Assembly (NCBI RefSeq): GCF_030646615.1
Contig: NZ_JAUSLG010000074.1
Coordinates: 1-64,000, forward strand
DNA length: 64,000 nucleotides
From: Phenylobacterium sp.
GTDB taxonomy: Bacteria; Pseudomonadota; Alphaproteobacteria; Caulobacterales; Caulobacteraceae
Reading direction: 5' to 3'
Part shown: positions 1 to 7,404 of the stretch, piece after piece
How the letters are laid out: each line of letters begins with the position of its first letter
Numbering within the stretch: the stretch's first letter is position 1
Made by a program: the position numbers and the translations under genes
The notes under the pieces: generated by a model
Databases searched by the model: none
What the model saw: the letters and a program-made list of their open reading frames with translations, nothing else
What the model was told of the DNA's origin: nothing

Positions 1-1
1 C

Positions 2-118
2 CCCGAGGCCTCGCAGGCCGAGGTCCGATCGCAGGTCGCCCGCGGCATCGGCGGCAAGCTCGCCTGGCCAGGCTGCCTGCGCCGGCTCGACCGCGAATCG
101 CCGGGCTACGACGCCTGA
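2..118 (+). CDS. C-terminal fragment of an unidentified protein
   Basis: An open frame runs in from the left edge and stops at TGA 116-118. It encodes 38 residues ending in LDRESPGYDA. The codons use G or C at most third positions, like the real genes nearby. The 5' part lies outside the window and the fragment is too short for me to assign a family. The next gene is convergent, about 50 bp away. Confidence 0.5.
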   Translation, partial: PEASQAEVRSQVARGIGGKLAWPGCLRRLDRESPGYDA

Positions 119-168
119 TCGACGGGGCGCAGCGCAGGCGGAAGACCGCGCCGCGCTCCCGCTCGAGC

Positions 169-1320
169 CTAGCTTGGCCGGCCGCCCACCAGGCCGAAGG
201 CCGCGCCCTGGGGATCGATGCAGTTCATGGAGAAGTCGCCGCCAGGGATTTCATCGGGGCCTTGCACCACCTGGCCGCCGGCGGCTTCCACCGCGCGCTT
301 GGCGGCGGCGATGTCGGCGACCCGGAAATAGGTGTTCCAGTGGGGCGGACCCATGGCGGGATCGGCCTTCATCATGGCCCCGACCATCCCGCCGCGGCGG
401 ATGAACTGGTACTGGCCCATGGGCCCCATATCCATGTCGCCATCGTGGCTCCAGCTGAACAGGTCGCCATAGAAGGCCCACGCGCCCGCCTGGTCGGATG
501 TGTGGAGTTCGTTCCAGGCGGCGTGGCCGAGCCGGGGCCGGTCGTAGGCGAAGGCCATGCTCTTGCCGCCGCCGGACGGCTTCATGATGTAGAGCGGCGC
601 GCCCTGCGGGTCGGCGACCATGGCCATGCGGCCGACCATCGGGACATCCATGGCGGGCATCTGCACGGCGCCGCCCTTCTGCTCAATCGCCGCGACGGAC
701 TGGTCCACATCGTCCACCGCCAGATAGGAGAGCCAGACGGGGCGAGCGCCGTGCTCGGCCATCTCCGGGGTGATGGCCATCAGACCAGCGACGTCGTGCT
801 CCGGCGCGCGAACGATGCGGTAGTCCATGTCGGCCTGCCCGGAATCGTTGAAGGCCCAGGGCAGGATCTTGCCGTAAAAGGCCTGGGCCGCGTCGGCGTC
901 TGTGGTGAGCAGCTCGTACCAGATGAAGTCGCCCTGGCTGTCCGCCTGCGGCGCCTCGAGGGTCACCACCGGGGTGAAGCCGCCATAGATCATCCGCGCC
1001 CCGTCGAAGGGCATGGGATTGTGCTCCGGGCTCATCCGCGGATCGGTCTTCATCAGTTCTTCCATGCGCGCCATGGCGGTGTCGCGGGTGGCCTTGTCGG
1101 GCCATTCGATCCAGGAAAACACCACGGTCTCGTCCGCGGTGGCCTGGACCGCCCGGCGGAAGTCGGTCTGCTTGCCCTCGGGCACCTCGTCGCCCCAGCA
1201 TTCCAGGATGCGCAGGGCGCCCAGCTCCATGAAGACGCTGTTGCCGGTGTTGGCGTGGTCGATGAACCTCTGGCGATTGGCGGTGGGGACCGCGATCACG
1301 AAGCCGTCGATATAGGTCAT
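169..1320 (-). CDS. DUF1428 domain fused to two VOC (glyoxalase-like) domains
   Basis: The 383-aa product has three parts. Residues 1 to about 120 (MTYIDGFVIAVP..., with a MSPEHNPMPFDG stretch) look like the DUF1428/YbaA family. Residues about 130-250 (GDFIWYELLTTDADAAQAFY) and 265-383 (WNELHTSDQAGAWAFYGDLF) are two tandem VOC modules, the arrangement of paired glyoxalase/bleomycin-resistance-like proteins. Each VOC module ends in a DPQGA turn typical of the fold. The ATG at 1318-1320 gives full homology from the first residue. Substrate is unknown; VOC proteins are metal enzymes or binding proteins for small electrophiles, and DUF1428 has no established function. The gene is divergent from the nasT operon across 261 bp. 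The fusion is well supported; the function is not. Confidence 0.85.
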   Translation of the reverse strand: MTYIDGFVIAVPTANRQRFIDHANTGNSVFMELGALRILECWGDEVPEGKQTDFRRAVQATADETVVFSWIEWPDKATRDTAMARMEELMKTDPRMSPEHNPMPFDGARMIYGGFTPVVTLEAPQADSQGDFIWYELLTTDADAAQAFYGKILPWAFNDSGQADMDYRIVRAPEHDVAGLMAITPEMAEHGARPVWLSYLAVDDVDQSVAAIEQKGGAVQMPAMDVPMVGRMAMVADPQGAPLYIMKPSGGGKSMAFAYDRPRLGHAAWNELHTSDQAGAWAFYGDLFSWSHDGDMDMGPMGQYQFIRRGGMVGAMMKADPAMGPPHWNTYFRVADIAAAKRAVEAAGGQVVQGPDEIPGGDFSMNCIDPQGAAFGLVGGRPS

Positions 1321-1563
1321 GGTCTAGCTCCTGGGCTTTGCATGCCGGCCGATGCGGCGCCGGGCGAGCATAGGACGCGCTTGTGTCGCGCGATCCGACA
1401 TATGCGAAAATTTTCCTCGACGGTGGCAGGCTCGCCCAGTCCCGAAGCTGTCTCAGGCGGCGTGAATTCCCCCGGTTCGCCTCTGGGAGATGCCTAATTC
1501 ATGAGCTTTCTGCGGGGGCAGCGGGCGCAGGGACTGGCGAAGCTTCTTTCGTCGGCCTGCGAG

Positions 1564-1581
1564 GTCGCCTAGTCAGGCGAC
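1564..1581 (+). promoter_or_regulatory. Hairpin abutting the nasT start codon
   Basis: GTCGCCT (1564-1570) and AGGCGAC (1575-1581) form a perfect 7-bp stem around the loop AGTC. The 3' arm contains the only AGG that could serve as ribosome binding site and ends one base before the ATG at 1582. In mRNA the fold would hide the nasT ribosome binding site. Its regulatory role is inferred. Confidence 0.45.
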
Positions 1582-2163
1582 ATGCGCGTCCTCATCATCG
1601 ATCCGGACCCGGCCCGCGCCGCCCTGGTGGCCGAAGGCCTCATCGGGATAGATCCCCTCGAAGTCCGGGTCACAGCCGTGTTCGATGAGGCCGACGCCAC
1701 GGCCTTCCGGCCGGACGTTGTCGTGGTCGCCTCCGAAAGTCCGGACCGGGACACCCTGGAAAGCCTGCGCGAGGCCAGCGCGACCAACCCCCGCCCGGTG
1801 GTGATGTTCGTCGATCGGTCCGAGCCCGGGCTGGCGGAGGAGGCGGTGCGCGCCGGCGTGGCCGCCTATGTGGTCGACGGCCTTTCCGCCGCCCGGGTGC
1901 GCCCGGTGCTGGAGGTAGCCATGAGCCGCTTTCACCTGATGCATCAGCTGCGCGCGGACCTGGCCAAGGCCAAGGCCGATCTCGCCTCCCGCAAGACCGT
2001 CGAGCGGGCCAAGGCCCTGCTGATGAAGGAGCGGAGCCTGGACGAGGAGGCCGCCTACCGGCTGCTGCGCAAACTCTCCATGGACACAGGCCGACCGCTG
2101 GGGGCCGTGGCGGCCGACCTGCTGGCCTTCGCCGGCGTGCTGAAGGGCGGAGATCCCACGTGA
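1582..2163 (+). CDS. nasT: NasT-type ANTAR response regulator (nitrate antiterminator)
   Basis: The 193-aa protein has an N-terminal receiver-like domain (MRVLIIDPDPARAALVAEGL) and a C-terminal ANTAR RNA-binding domain from about residue 125. The ANTAR signature is visible as KTVERAKALLMKERSLDEEAAY followed by the two-helix hairpin LLRKLSMDTGRPLGAVA. ANTAR proteins bind paired hairpins in nascent mRNA and prevent termination. NasT is held inactive by NasS and released when NasS senses nitrate or nitrite. The adjacent nasS overlaps it by 4 bp, and the nitrate assimilation genes follow on the same strand, which fits this assignment closely. The start is ATG 1582; a hairpin directly upstream may limit its translation. 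Confidence 0.93.
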   Translation: MRVLIIDPDPARAALVAEGLIGIDPLEVRVTAVFDEADATAFRPDVVVVASESPDRDTLESLREASATNPRPVVMFVDRSEPGLAEEAVRAGVAAYVVDGLSAARVRPVLEVAMSRFHLMHQLRADLAKAKADLASRKTVERAKALLMKERSLDEEAAYRLLRKLSMDTGRPLGAVAADLLAFAGVLKGGDPT

Positions 2164-3131
2164 GCACATCTGGTCCGTTGCAGTTGGGGTTCATTCCCCT
2201 GGTGGACTCAGCCCCCCTGATCGTGGCGCAGGAGAAGGGCTATTTCGCCGCCGAGGGCCTGTCGGTCAGCCTCAGTCGCGAGGGCTCCTGGGCCACCATC
2301 CGCGACAAGGTGGCCGCCGGCGCTCTGGACGGCGCCCACATGCTGGCGCCCATGGTCCTGGCCGCCAGCCTGGGAATCGGCAGCGAGCCCAAGGCGATGA
2401 TCGCCCCCATCGCTCTGAACCGCGGCGGCGCGGCGGTGACCCTGTCCACCCGTCTGACCGGGGACGGGGACGCTGGGGCCCGCCTGACTCATCTCGTTCG
2501 CCGGCGCCAGGAGGAGGGGGCCAGTCCACTGACCCTGGCGGCGGTCTATCCGTTTTCGATCCACAACTACCTGCTGCGCCATTGGCTGGCGGGCCTGGGC
2601 CTGAACCCGGACGTCGATGTCCGCCTGACGGTGGTCCCACCGCCGCGCACCGCCGCCCTGTTGGGCGAGGGTGTGATCGAGGGCTTCTGCGCCGGCGCCC
2701 CATGGAATGCGGTGGCCGAGGCCGCCGGCGTCGGCCACACCGTCGCGCGGGTGACCGATGTCTGGCCCGAGGCGCCGGACAAGGTGCTGGGGGTGACTGA
2801 GTTCTGGGCCGCCGCCAACCCGGCCATCCTGCTGTCCCTGATCCGCGCCCTGGCGGCGGCGGGCGCCTGGGCCGCCGACCCGCACAATCAGGCTGAGCTG
2901 GCGGAACTCCTGGCCCGGCCGCAATTCCTCGACGCGGCGCCAGACGCGATCGCGTCGGGCCTGGCCGAGATCGCCTTCGCCGGGGCCGCCCTCAATCCGC
3001 CCCGCCGCGAGCAGGCGGGCTGGCTGCTGGAGCAGATGGTCCGATGGGGGCAGGTCGGCGCGGTGGACGTTGACAAGGTCGCCGAGCGCGTCTGGCGTCC
3101 AGACCTCTATCTGGCCGCTCAGCGCGGCTGA
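2160..3131 (+). CDS. nasS: NasS-type nitrate sensor (NrtA/CmpA-like binding protein)
   Basis: The 323-aa product starts at GTG 2160, inside the nasT stop (GTGA overlap). It begins directly with the binding-protein fold (LQLGFIPLVDSAPLIVAQEKG) and has no signal peptide, so it should be cytoplasmic. That fits NasS, which resembles the periplasmic nitrate-binding proteins NrtA/CmpA but sequesters NasT in the cytoplasm. The YFAAEGLSVSL segment and the central ALDGAHMLAPM segment are typical of the family. Translational coupling with nasT would supply sensor and antiterminator together. An alternative is a stand-alone ABC solute-binding protein, but no permease or ATPase gene is adjacent. Confidence 0.9.
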   Translation: MSTSGPLQLGFIPLVDSAPLIVAQEKGYFAAEGLSVSLSREGSWATIRDKVAAGALDGAHMLAPMVLAASLGIGSEPKAMIAPIALNRGGAAVTLSTRLTGDGDAGARLTHLVRRRQEEGASPLTLAAVYPFSIHNYLLRHWLAGLGLNPDVDVRLTVVPPPRTAALLGEGVIEGFCAGAPWNAVAEAAGVGHTVARVTDVWPEAPDKVLGVTEFWAAANPAILLSLIRALAAAGAWAADPHNQAELAELLARPQFLDAAPDAIASGLAEIAFAGAALNPPRREQAGWLLEQMVRWGQVGAVDVDKVAERVWRPDLYLAAQRG

Positions 3132-3356
3132 TCGCCCAAGACTTCGACAGGCCCTGTTCGCAGGCGCCATATTTTCGCGCGATGCAGGCCATCTGAGCTG
3201 ACGCCTGCATCCCAGGCGTGACGGGACCGGCCGGCTCGCGCCTCATGGTCTCAGGCCCAGGACAACGGCGTTCGCGGCTTCTTCGGAACAGGCTCGATGA
3301 CGAGCCGCCTCCGCACGGCGACGCCGCCACTCATGTCCTCTTGAACGGGTCTTCCC
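3132..3356 (+). promoter_or_regulatory. Leader region upstream of the nitrate assimilation genes, with hairpins
   Basis: This 225-bp gap separates the sensor pair from the structural genes. It contains two perfect inverted repeats: GATGCAGGC (3181-3189) with GCCTGCATC (3203-3211), a 9-bp stem with a 13-nt loop; and GGCTCG (3291-3296) with CGAGCC (3301-3306), a 6-bp stem with loop ATGA. NasT-type regulators act on paired hairpins in such leaders. The loops do not show the usual ANTAR-target hexaloop with A1 and G4, so the exact target is unproven. Confidence 0.4.
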
Positions 3357-4580
3357 ATGATCAGCCGATCCTTCCTTAAGGCGGGGCACGCCCCGACTCT
3401 GTTCTCGGCCTTTCTGTATTTCGACCTCAGCTTCATGGTCTGGGTGCTGCTGGGTCCCCTGGGCGTCGCCATCGCCGAGAGCTTCGACCTCGATGCGGCG
3501 CAAAAGGGCTTCATGGTCGCGGTTCCGGTTCTGGCCGGGGCGCTGCTGCGGGTAGTGGCCGGGGTCCTGGTGGACCACATCGGCCCGAAGAAGACCGGCA
3601 TGATCGGTCAGCTCATCGTCATGGCGGGGCTTGGCGTCGCCTGGTTCGTGGGCCTGCACAATTACAGCCAGGTGCTGATGGTCGGCGTCCTGCTGGGGGT
3701 GGCCGGCGCCTCGTTCGCCGTGGCCCTGCCGCTGGCCTCCCGCTGGTATCCCCCGGAGCATCAGGGCCTGGCCCTAGGCATCGCCGGCGCGGGCAATTCC
3801 GGCACCGCCCTGGCCGCCCTGTTTGCGCCCCTGCTGGCCCAGCACTTCGGCTGGATGAATGTGCTGGGCCTGGCCACCATTCCCCTGGCCATCGCCTTCG
3901 TCGTCTATGTGGTCTTCGCCAAGGACGCTCCTGAGCAGCCGCCGCCCAAGTCCCTGACCGAATACATGGCGGTGCTGAAGACGCCCGACGCCTGGTGGTT
4001 GATGCTGCTCTACAGCGTCACCTTCGGCGGCTTCGTCGGCCTGTCCTCCTCGCTCACCATCTATTTCAACAGCGAATACGGCCTGAGCCCGGTGATCGCC
4101 GGCTTCTTTACCGCCGCCTGCGTCTTCGCCGGCTCCTTCGCCCGCCCCGTGGGCGGGGGCCTCGCCGACCGCTACGGCGGGGTGCGGACCCTGACGGTGG
4201 TCTATCTCATGGCCGCCGTCGGCCTGGCCGTCGCCAGCTTCCACATGGCCAACCCCTATCTGGCCCTGGGCGTGATCATGTTCGCCATGATGGCCCTGGG
4301 CGCTGGCAATGGCGCGGTCTTCCAACTGGCCCCGCAGCGGTTCCGCAACGAGATCGGCGTGGTCACCGGTCTGGTCGGCATGACCGGCGGGGTGGGCGGC
4401 TTCTATCTGGCCGCCAGCCTCGGCTGGGCCAAGCAGACCACGGGCTCCTATCAGGCCGGGCTGTTCGGCTTCGCCATCATGGCGCTGATGGCCTGCCTGG
4501 CCCTCAACCTGGTCAAGGGCCAATGGCGCCGGACCTGGCGCGACCTGGCCGGCCCCTCATCCGTCCCCATCCGTCTTTAG
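3357..4580 (+). CDS. narK: Nitrate/nitrite transporter, MFS family (NarK/NasA type)
   Basis: The 407-aa membrane protein has the length and hydrophobicity of a 12-helix MFS carrier. Family marks include the loop motif RVVAGVLVDHIGPKKTGM after helix 2, the glycine-rich GIAGAGNSGTALAALF stretch in helix 5, and its counterpart GMTGGVGGFYLA in helix 11. The glycine-rich pair is the nitrate-nitrite-porter signature. It should import nitrate (or exchange nitrate and nitrite) across the inner membrane for the reductases encoded next. Start ATG 3357. It ends 17 bp before nirB and is probably co-transcribed with it. Confidence 0.92.
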   Translation: MISRSFLKAGHAPTLFSAFLYFDLSFMVWVLLGPLGVAIAESFDLDAAQKGFMVAVPVLAGALLRVVAGVLVDHIGPKKTGMIGQLIVMAGLGVAWFVGLHNYSQVLMVGVLLGVAGASFAVALPLASRWYPPEHQGLALGIAGAGNSGTALAALFAPLLAQHFGWMNVLGLATIPLAIAFVVYVVFAKDAPEQPPPKSLTEYMAVLKTPDAWWLMLLYSVTFGGFVGLSSSLTIYFNSEYGLSPVIAGFFTAACVFAGSFARPVGGGLADRYGGVRTLTVVYLMAAVGLAVASFHMANPYLALGVIMFAMMALGAGNGAVFQLAPQRFRNEIGVVTGLVGMTGGVGGFYLAASLGWAKQTTGSYQAGLFGFAIMALMACLALNLVKGQWRRTWRDLAGPSSVPIRL

Positions 4581-4597
4581 GTCGGCAGGAGATCCCC

Positions 4598-7054
4598 ATG
4601 ACCAAGCAACGTCTTGTCGTCATCGGCAACGGCATGGCCGGCTGCCGCGCGGTGGAGGAAGTGCTCAAGCGCGACCCCGACCTCTACGAGATCACCATCT
4701 TCGGGACCGAGCCCCGGGTGAACTATGACCGCATCATGCTCTCGCCCGTCCTGGCTGGCGAAAAGGCCTTCGCCGACATCGTCCTCAATGACGAGGCCTG
4801 GTACGGGGACCACGCCATCACCCTGCACGCAGGCTGCGCCGTCACCGAGATCGACCGGCAGGCCAGGCTGGTTCGGGCGAGCGACGGGACGCAGGCGGCC
4901 TATGACCGGCTGATCCTCGCCACGGGCTCTGATCCCGTGCGGCTGCCGCTGCCCGGCGCGGACTTGGCCGGCGTCGTCACCTTCCGGGATCTGGACGACG
5001 TTGAGGCCATGGTGGCCGCCGCCGATGCCGGCGGTGAGGCCGTGGTGATCGGCGGCGGGCTGCTGGGCCTGGAGGCCGCCTATGGCCTGGCCCGGCGCGG
5101 GATGCGGGCCACGGTCATCCACCTGATGGACGTGCTGATGGAGCGCCAGCTCGATGAGTCGGCGGGTTTCCTGCTGCGCAGCGCCCTCACCGACCGGGGC
5201 GTGGAGACCGTGCTGGGCGCCCAGTCCGAGGCGATCCTGGGCGAGAACGGCAAGGTCAGCGGCCTGCAGCTCAAGGACGGGCGGATCATCCCCTGCAGCC
5301 TGCTGGTCATGGCGGTGGGCATCCGCCCCAACACGGCGCTGGCGGCCAATTGCGGCCTCAAGGTCGGGCGCGGCGTGGTGGTGGACGACCAGATGCGCAC
5401 CTCCGACCCGGCCGTCTTCGCCATCGGCGAATGCGCCGAGCATCGCGGGATCGCCTATGGCCTGGTGGCGCCCATCTGGGAGATGTGCCGCACGCTCGCC
5501 GACGTGCTGACCGGGGTGGATGATTGCGCCTATGGCGGCTCGGTCCTGCAGACGCGGCTCAAGGTGTCCGGGGTCGACGTCTTCTCCGCCGGGCGTTTTT
5601 CGGGCGGCGAGGGCTGCGAGGACGTGGTGTTCCGCGACGCCGGACGCGGGGTCTACAAGCGCGTGGTCCTGGAGCAGGGGCGGGTGGCCGGGGCGGTCCT
5701 GTTCGGCGACGTCGCAGACGGGGGCTGGTACTTCGACCTGATGAAGTCGCAGGCCGATGTCAGTGAGCTGCGCGAAACCCTCATCTTCGGTCAGGCGGTG
5801 ACGGAGGCGCTCCGCGGCGTGGACCCTAAGAGCGCCGTTGCGGCCATGGCGGACTCCCAGGAGATCTGCGGCTGCAACGGCGTGTGCAAGGGCGCCATCA
5901 CCACCGCCATTGCTGATCTCGGCCTGACCACGCTCGAGGACGTCCGCGCCCACACCAAGGCCTCGGCCTCCTGCGGGTCGTGCACGCCGTTGGTGGAGAA
6001 GCTGCTGGCGGTGACCCTGGGCGACGCCTTCCAGGCCCAGACCGGACCCAAGCCCGTCTGCGGCTGCACCCATCACGGCCATGAAGTGGTGCGCAGGCGC
6101 ATCGTCTCCGAGGGTCTGAAGTCGATCCCGGCGGTCATGCAGGCCCTGGAATGGACGACGCCCGAGGGCTGCGCCAGCTGCCGTCCGGCGCTCAACTACT
6201 ACCTGATCTGCGCCTGGCCGGGCGACTATCAGGACGACAAGCAGTCGCGCTTCGTCAATGAGCGGGTCCACGCCAACATCCAGAAGGATGGCACCTATTC
6301 GGTGGTGCCGCGGATGTGGGGCGGCATGACCTCACCCCAGGAACTGCGGGTCATCGCCGATGTGGCCGACAAGTTCGCCATCCCGGCGGTCAAGGTCACC
6401 GGCGGTCAGCGCATCGACCTGCTGGGTGTCAAGAAGGACGACCTGCCGGCGGTCTGGGCGGATCTGAACGCGGCCGGCATGGTCTCTGGCCACGCCTACG
6501 CCAAGGGTCTTCGGACGGTGAAGACCTGCGTCGGCACGGACTGGTGCCGCTTCGGGACCCAGGATTCCACGGGCCTTGGCGTGCGCCTGGAAAAGTTCAT
6601 GTGGGGGTCCTGGGCCCCGGCCAAGGTCAAGCTGGCGGTGTCGGGTTGCCCGCGCAACTGCGCCGAAGCCACCTGCAAGGACATCGGCGTGGTCTGTGTC
6701 GACTCCGGCTTCGAGATCCACATCGGCGGCGCGGCCGGGCTCCACATCCAGGGAACCCAACTGCTGACCAAGGTCGCCAGCGAGGATGAGGCCGTCTGGA
6801 CCATCTGCGCCATCACCCAGCTCTATCGCGAGGAGGGCTGGTACCTGGAGCGCATCTACAAATGGATGGCCCGGGTCGGCCTGGAGACGATCCGCGCCCA
6901 GGTCGAGGACCCGCACGCGCGCAAGGCCCTCTACGACCGCTTCGCCTATTCGCAGCGCTTTTCCCGCACCGACCCCTGGGCCGAGCGGGTCGCCGGTCGT
7001 CACGCCGATGAGTTCAACCCCCTCAGCCGCCGGCTGGAGTTCGAACGCGCATGA
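4598..7054 (+). CDS. nirB: Assimilatory nitrite reductase [NAD(P)H], large subunit
   Basis: The start is ATG 4598, with AGGAG (4587-4591) seven bases upstream; the frame stays open further upstream but only as a shadow of the transporter gene. The 818-aa product matches NirB in length and domain order. First comes a two-nucleotide-domain flavoprotein (VVIGNGMAG; VVIGGGLLGLEAA). BFD-like [2Fe-2S] segments follow (CGCNGVCKG, CGSC). The sulfite/nitrite reductase half is last. The siroheme-[4Fe-4S] cysteines are visible as TCVGTDWCRFG and SGCPRNCAEATC. It reduces nitrite to ammonium with six electrons in the cytoplasm. nirD overlaps its 3' end by 4 bp, and cobA nearby can supply the siroheme precursor. 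Confidence 0.97.
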   Translation: MTKQRLVVIGNGMAGCRAVEEVLKRDPDLYEITIFGTEPRVNYDRIMLSPVLAGEKAFADIVLNDEAWYGDHAITLHAGCAVTEIDRQARLVRASDGTQAAYDRLILATGSDPVRLPLPGADLAGVVTFRDLDDVEAMVAAADAGGEAVVIGGGLLGLEAAYGLARRGMRATVIHLMDVLMERQLDESAGFLLRSALTDRGVETVLGAQSEAILGENGKVSGLQLKDGRIIPCSLLVMAVGIRPNTALAANCGLKVGRGVVVDDQMRTSDPAVFAIGECAEHRGIAYGLVAPIWEMCRTLADVLTGVDDCAYGGSVLQTRLKVSGVDVFSAGRFSGGEGCEDVVFRDAGRGVYKRVVLEQGRVAGAVLFGDVADGGWYFDLMKSQADVSELRETLIFGQAVTEALRGVDPKSAVAAMADSQEICGCNGVCKGAITTAIADLGLTTLEDVRAHTKASASCGSCTPLVEKLLAVTLGDAFQAQTGPKPVCGCTHHGHEVVRRRIVSEGLKSIPAVMQALEWTTPEGCASCRPALNYYLICAWPGDYQDDKQSRFVNERVHANIQKDGTYSVVPRMWGGMTSPQELRVIADVADKFAIPAVKVTGGQRIDLLGVKKDDLPAVWADLNAAGMVSGHAYAKGLRTVKTCVGTDWCRFGTQDSTGLGVRLEKFMWGSWAPAKVKLAVSGCPRNCAEATCKDIGVVCVDSGFEIHIGGAAGLHIQGTQLLTKVASEDEAVWTICAITQLYREEGWYLERIYKWMARVGLETIRAQVEDPHARKALYDRFAYSQRFSRTDPWAERVAGRHADEFNPLSRRLEFERA

Positions 7055-7398
7055 ACGCCCTGGTCAAGGATCCCCAGATCACCTGGATCGATGTCGGCGC
7101 CGCCACCGATATCCCTCGCCGCGGCGCCCGGCGCCTGAAGGGGCCGCAGGGGGAGATCGCCATCTTCCGCACCGGCGACGGCCAGGTCTTCGCCCTGATG
7201 GACGCCTGTCCGCACAAGGGCGGGCCGCTCAGCCAGGGCATCGTCCATGGCGCCTCGGTGACCTGTCCGCTGCACGGGCGGGTGATCGACCTGGCCACCG
7301 GCGAGTCCCTGGGCGCCGATGCGGGCAAGGGCTGCGCGCCGGTCGTACCGCTCCAGGTGCGTGACGGTCGGCTGTTCATCGGCCTGGCCGGGAGCTGA
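7051..7398 (+). CDS. nirD: Nitrite reductase small subunit, Rieske-type
   Basis: The 115-aa protein begins at ATG 7051, overlapping the nirB stop (ATGA). It carries a Rieske [2Fe-2S] motif: C53-P-H55-K-G-G-P-L and C72-P-L-H75-G, with all four ligands present. NirD is the small partner of NirB. Length and position immediately after nirB are standard. The assignment is close to certain from motif and context. Confidence 0.96.
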   Translation: MNALVKDPQITWIDVGAATDIPRRGARRLKGPQGEIAIFRTGDGQVFALMDACPHKGGPLSQGIVHGASVTCPLHGRVIDLATGESLGADAGKGCAPVVPLQVRDGRLFIGLAGS

Positions 7399-7404
7399 GC
7401 GCCC

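Noticed and set aside
3995..4597. Upstream extension of the nirB frame into the transporter gene.
   Set aside because: The added residues are an Arg-rich shadow of the transporter; NirB homology begins exactly at ATG 4598 with a good ribosome binding site.
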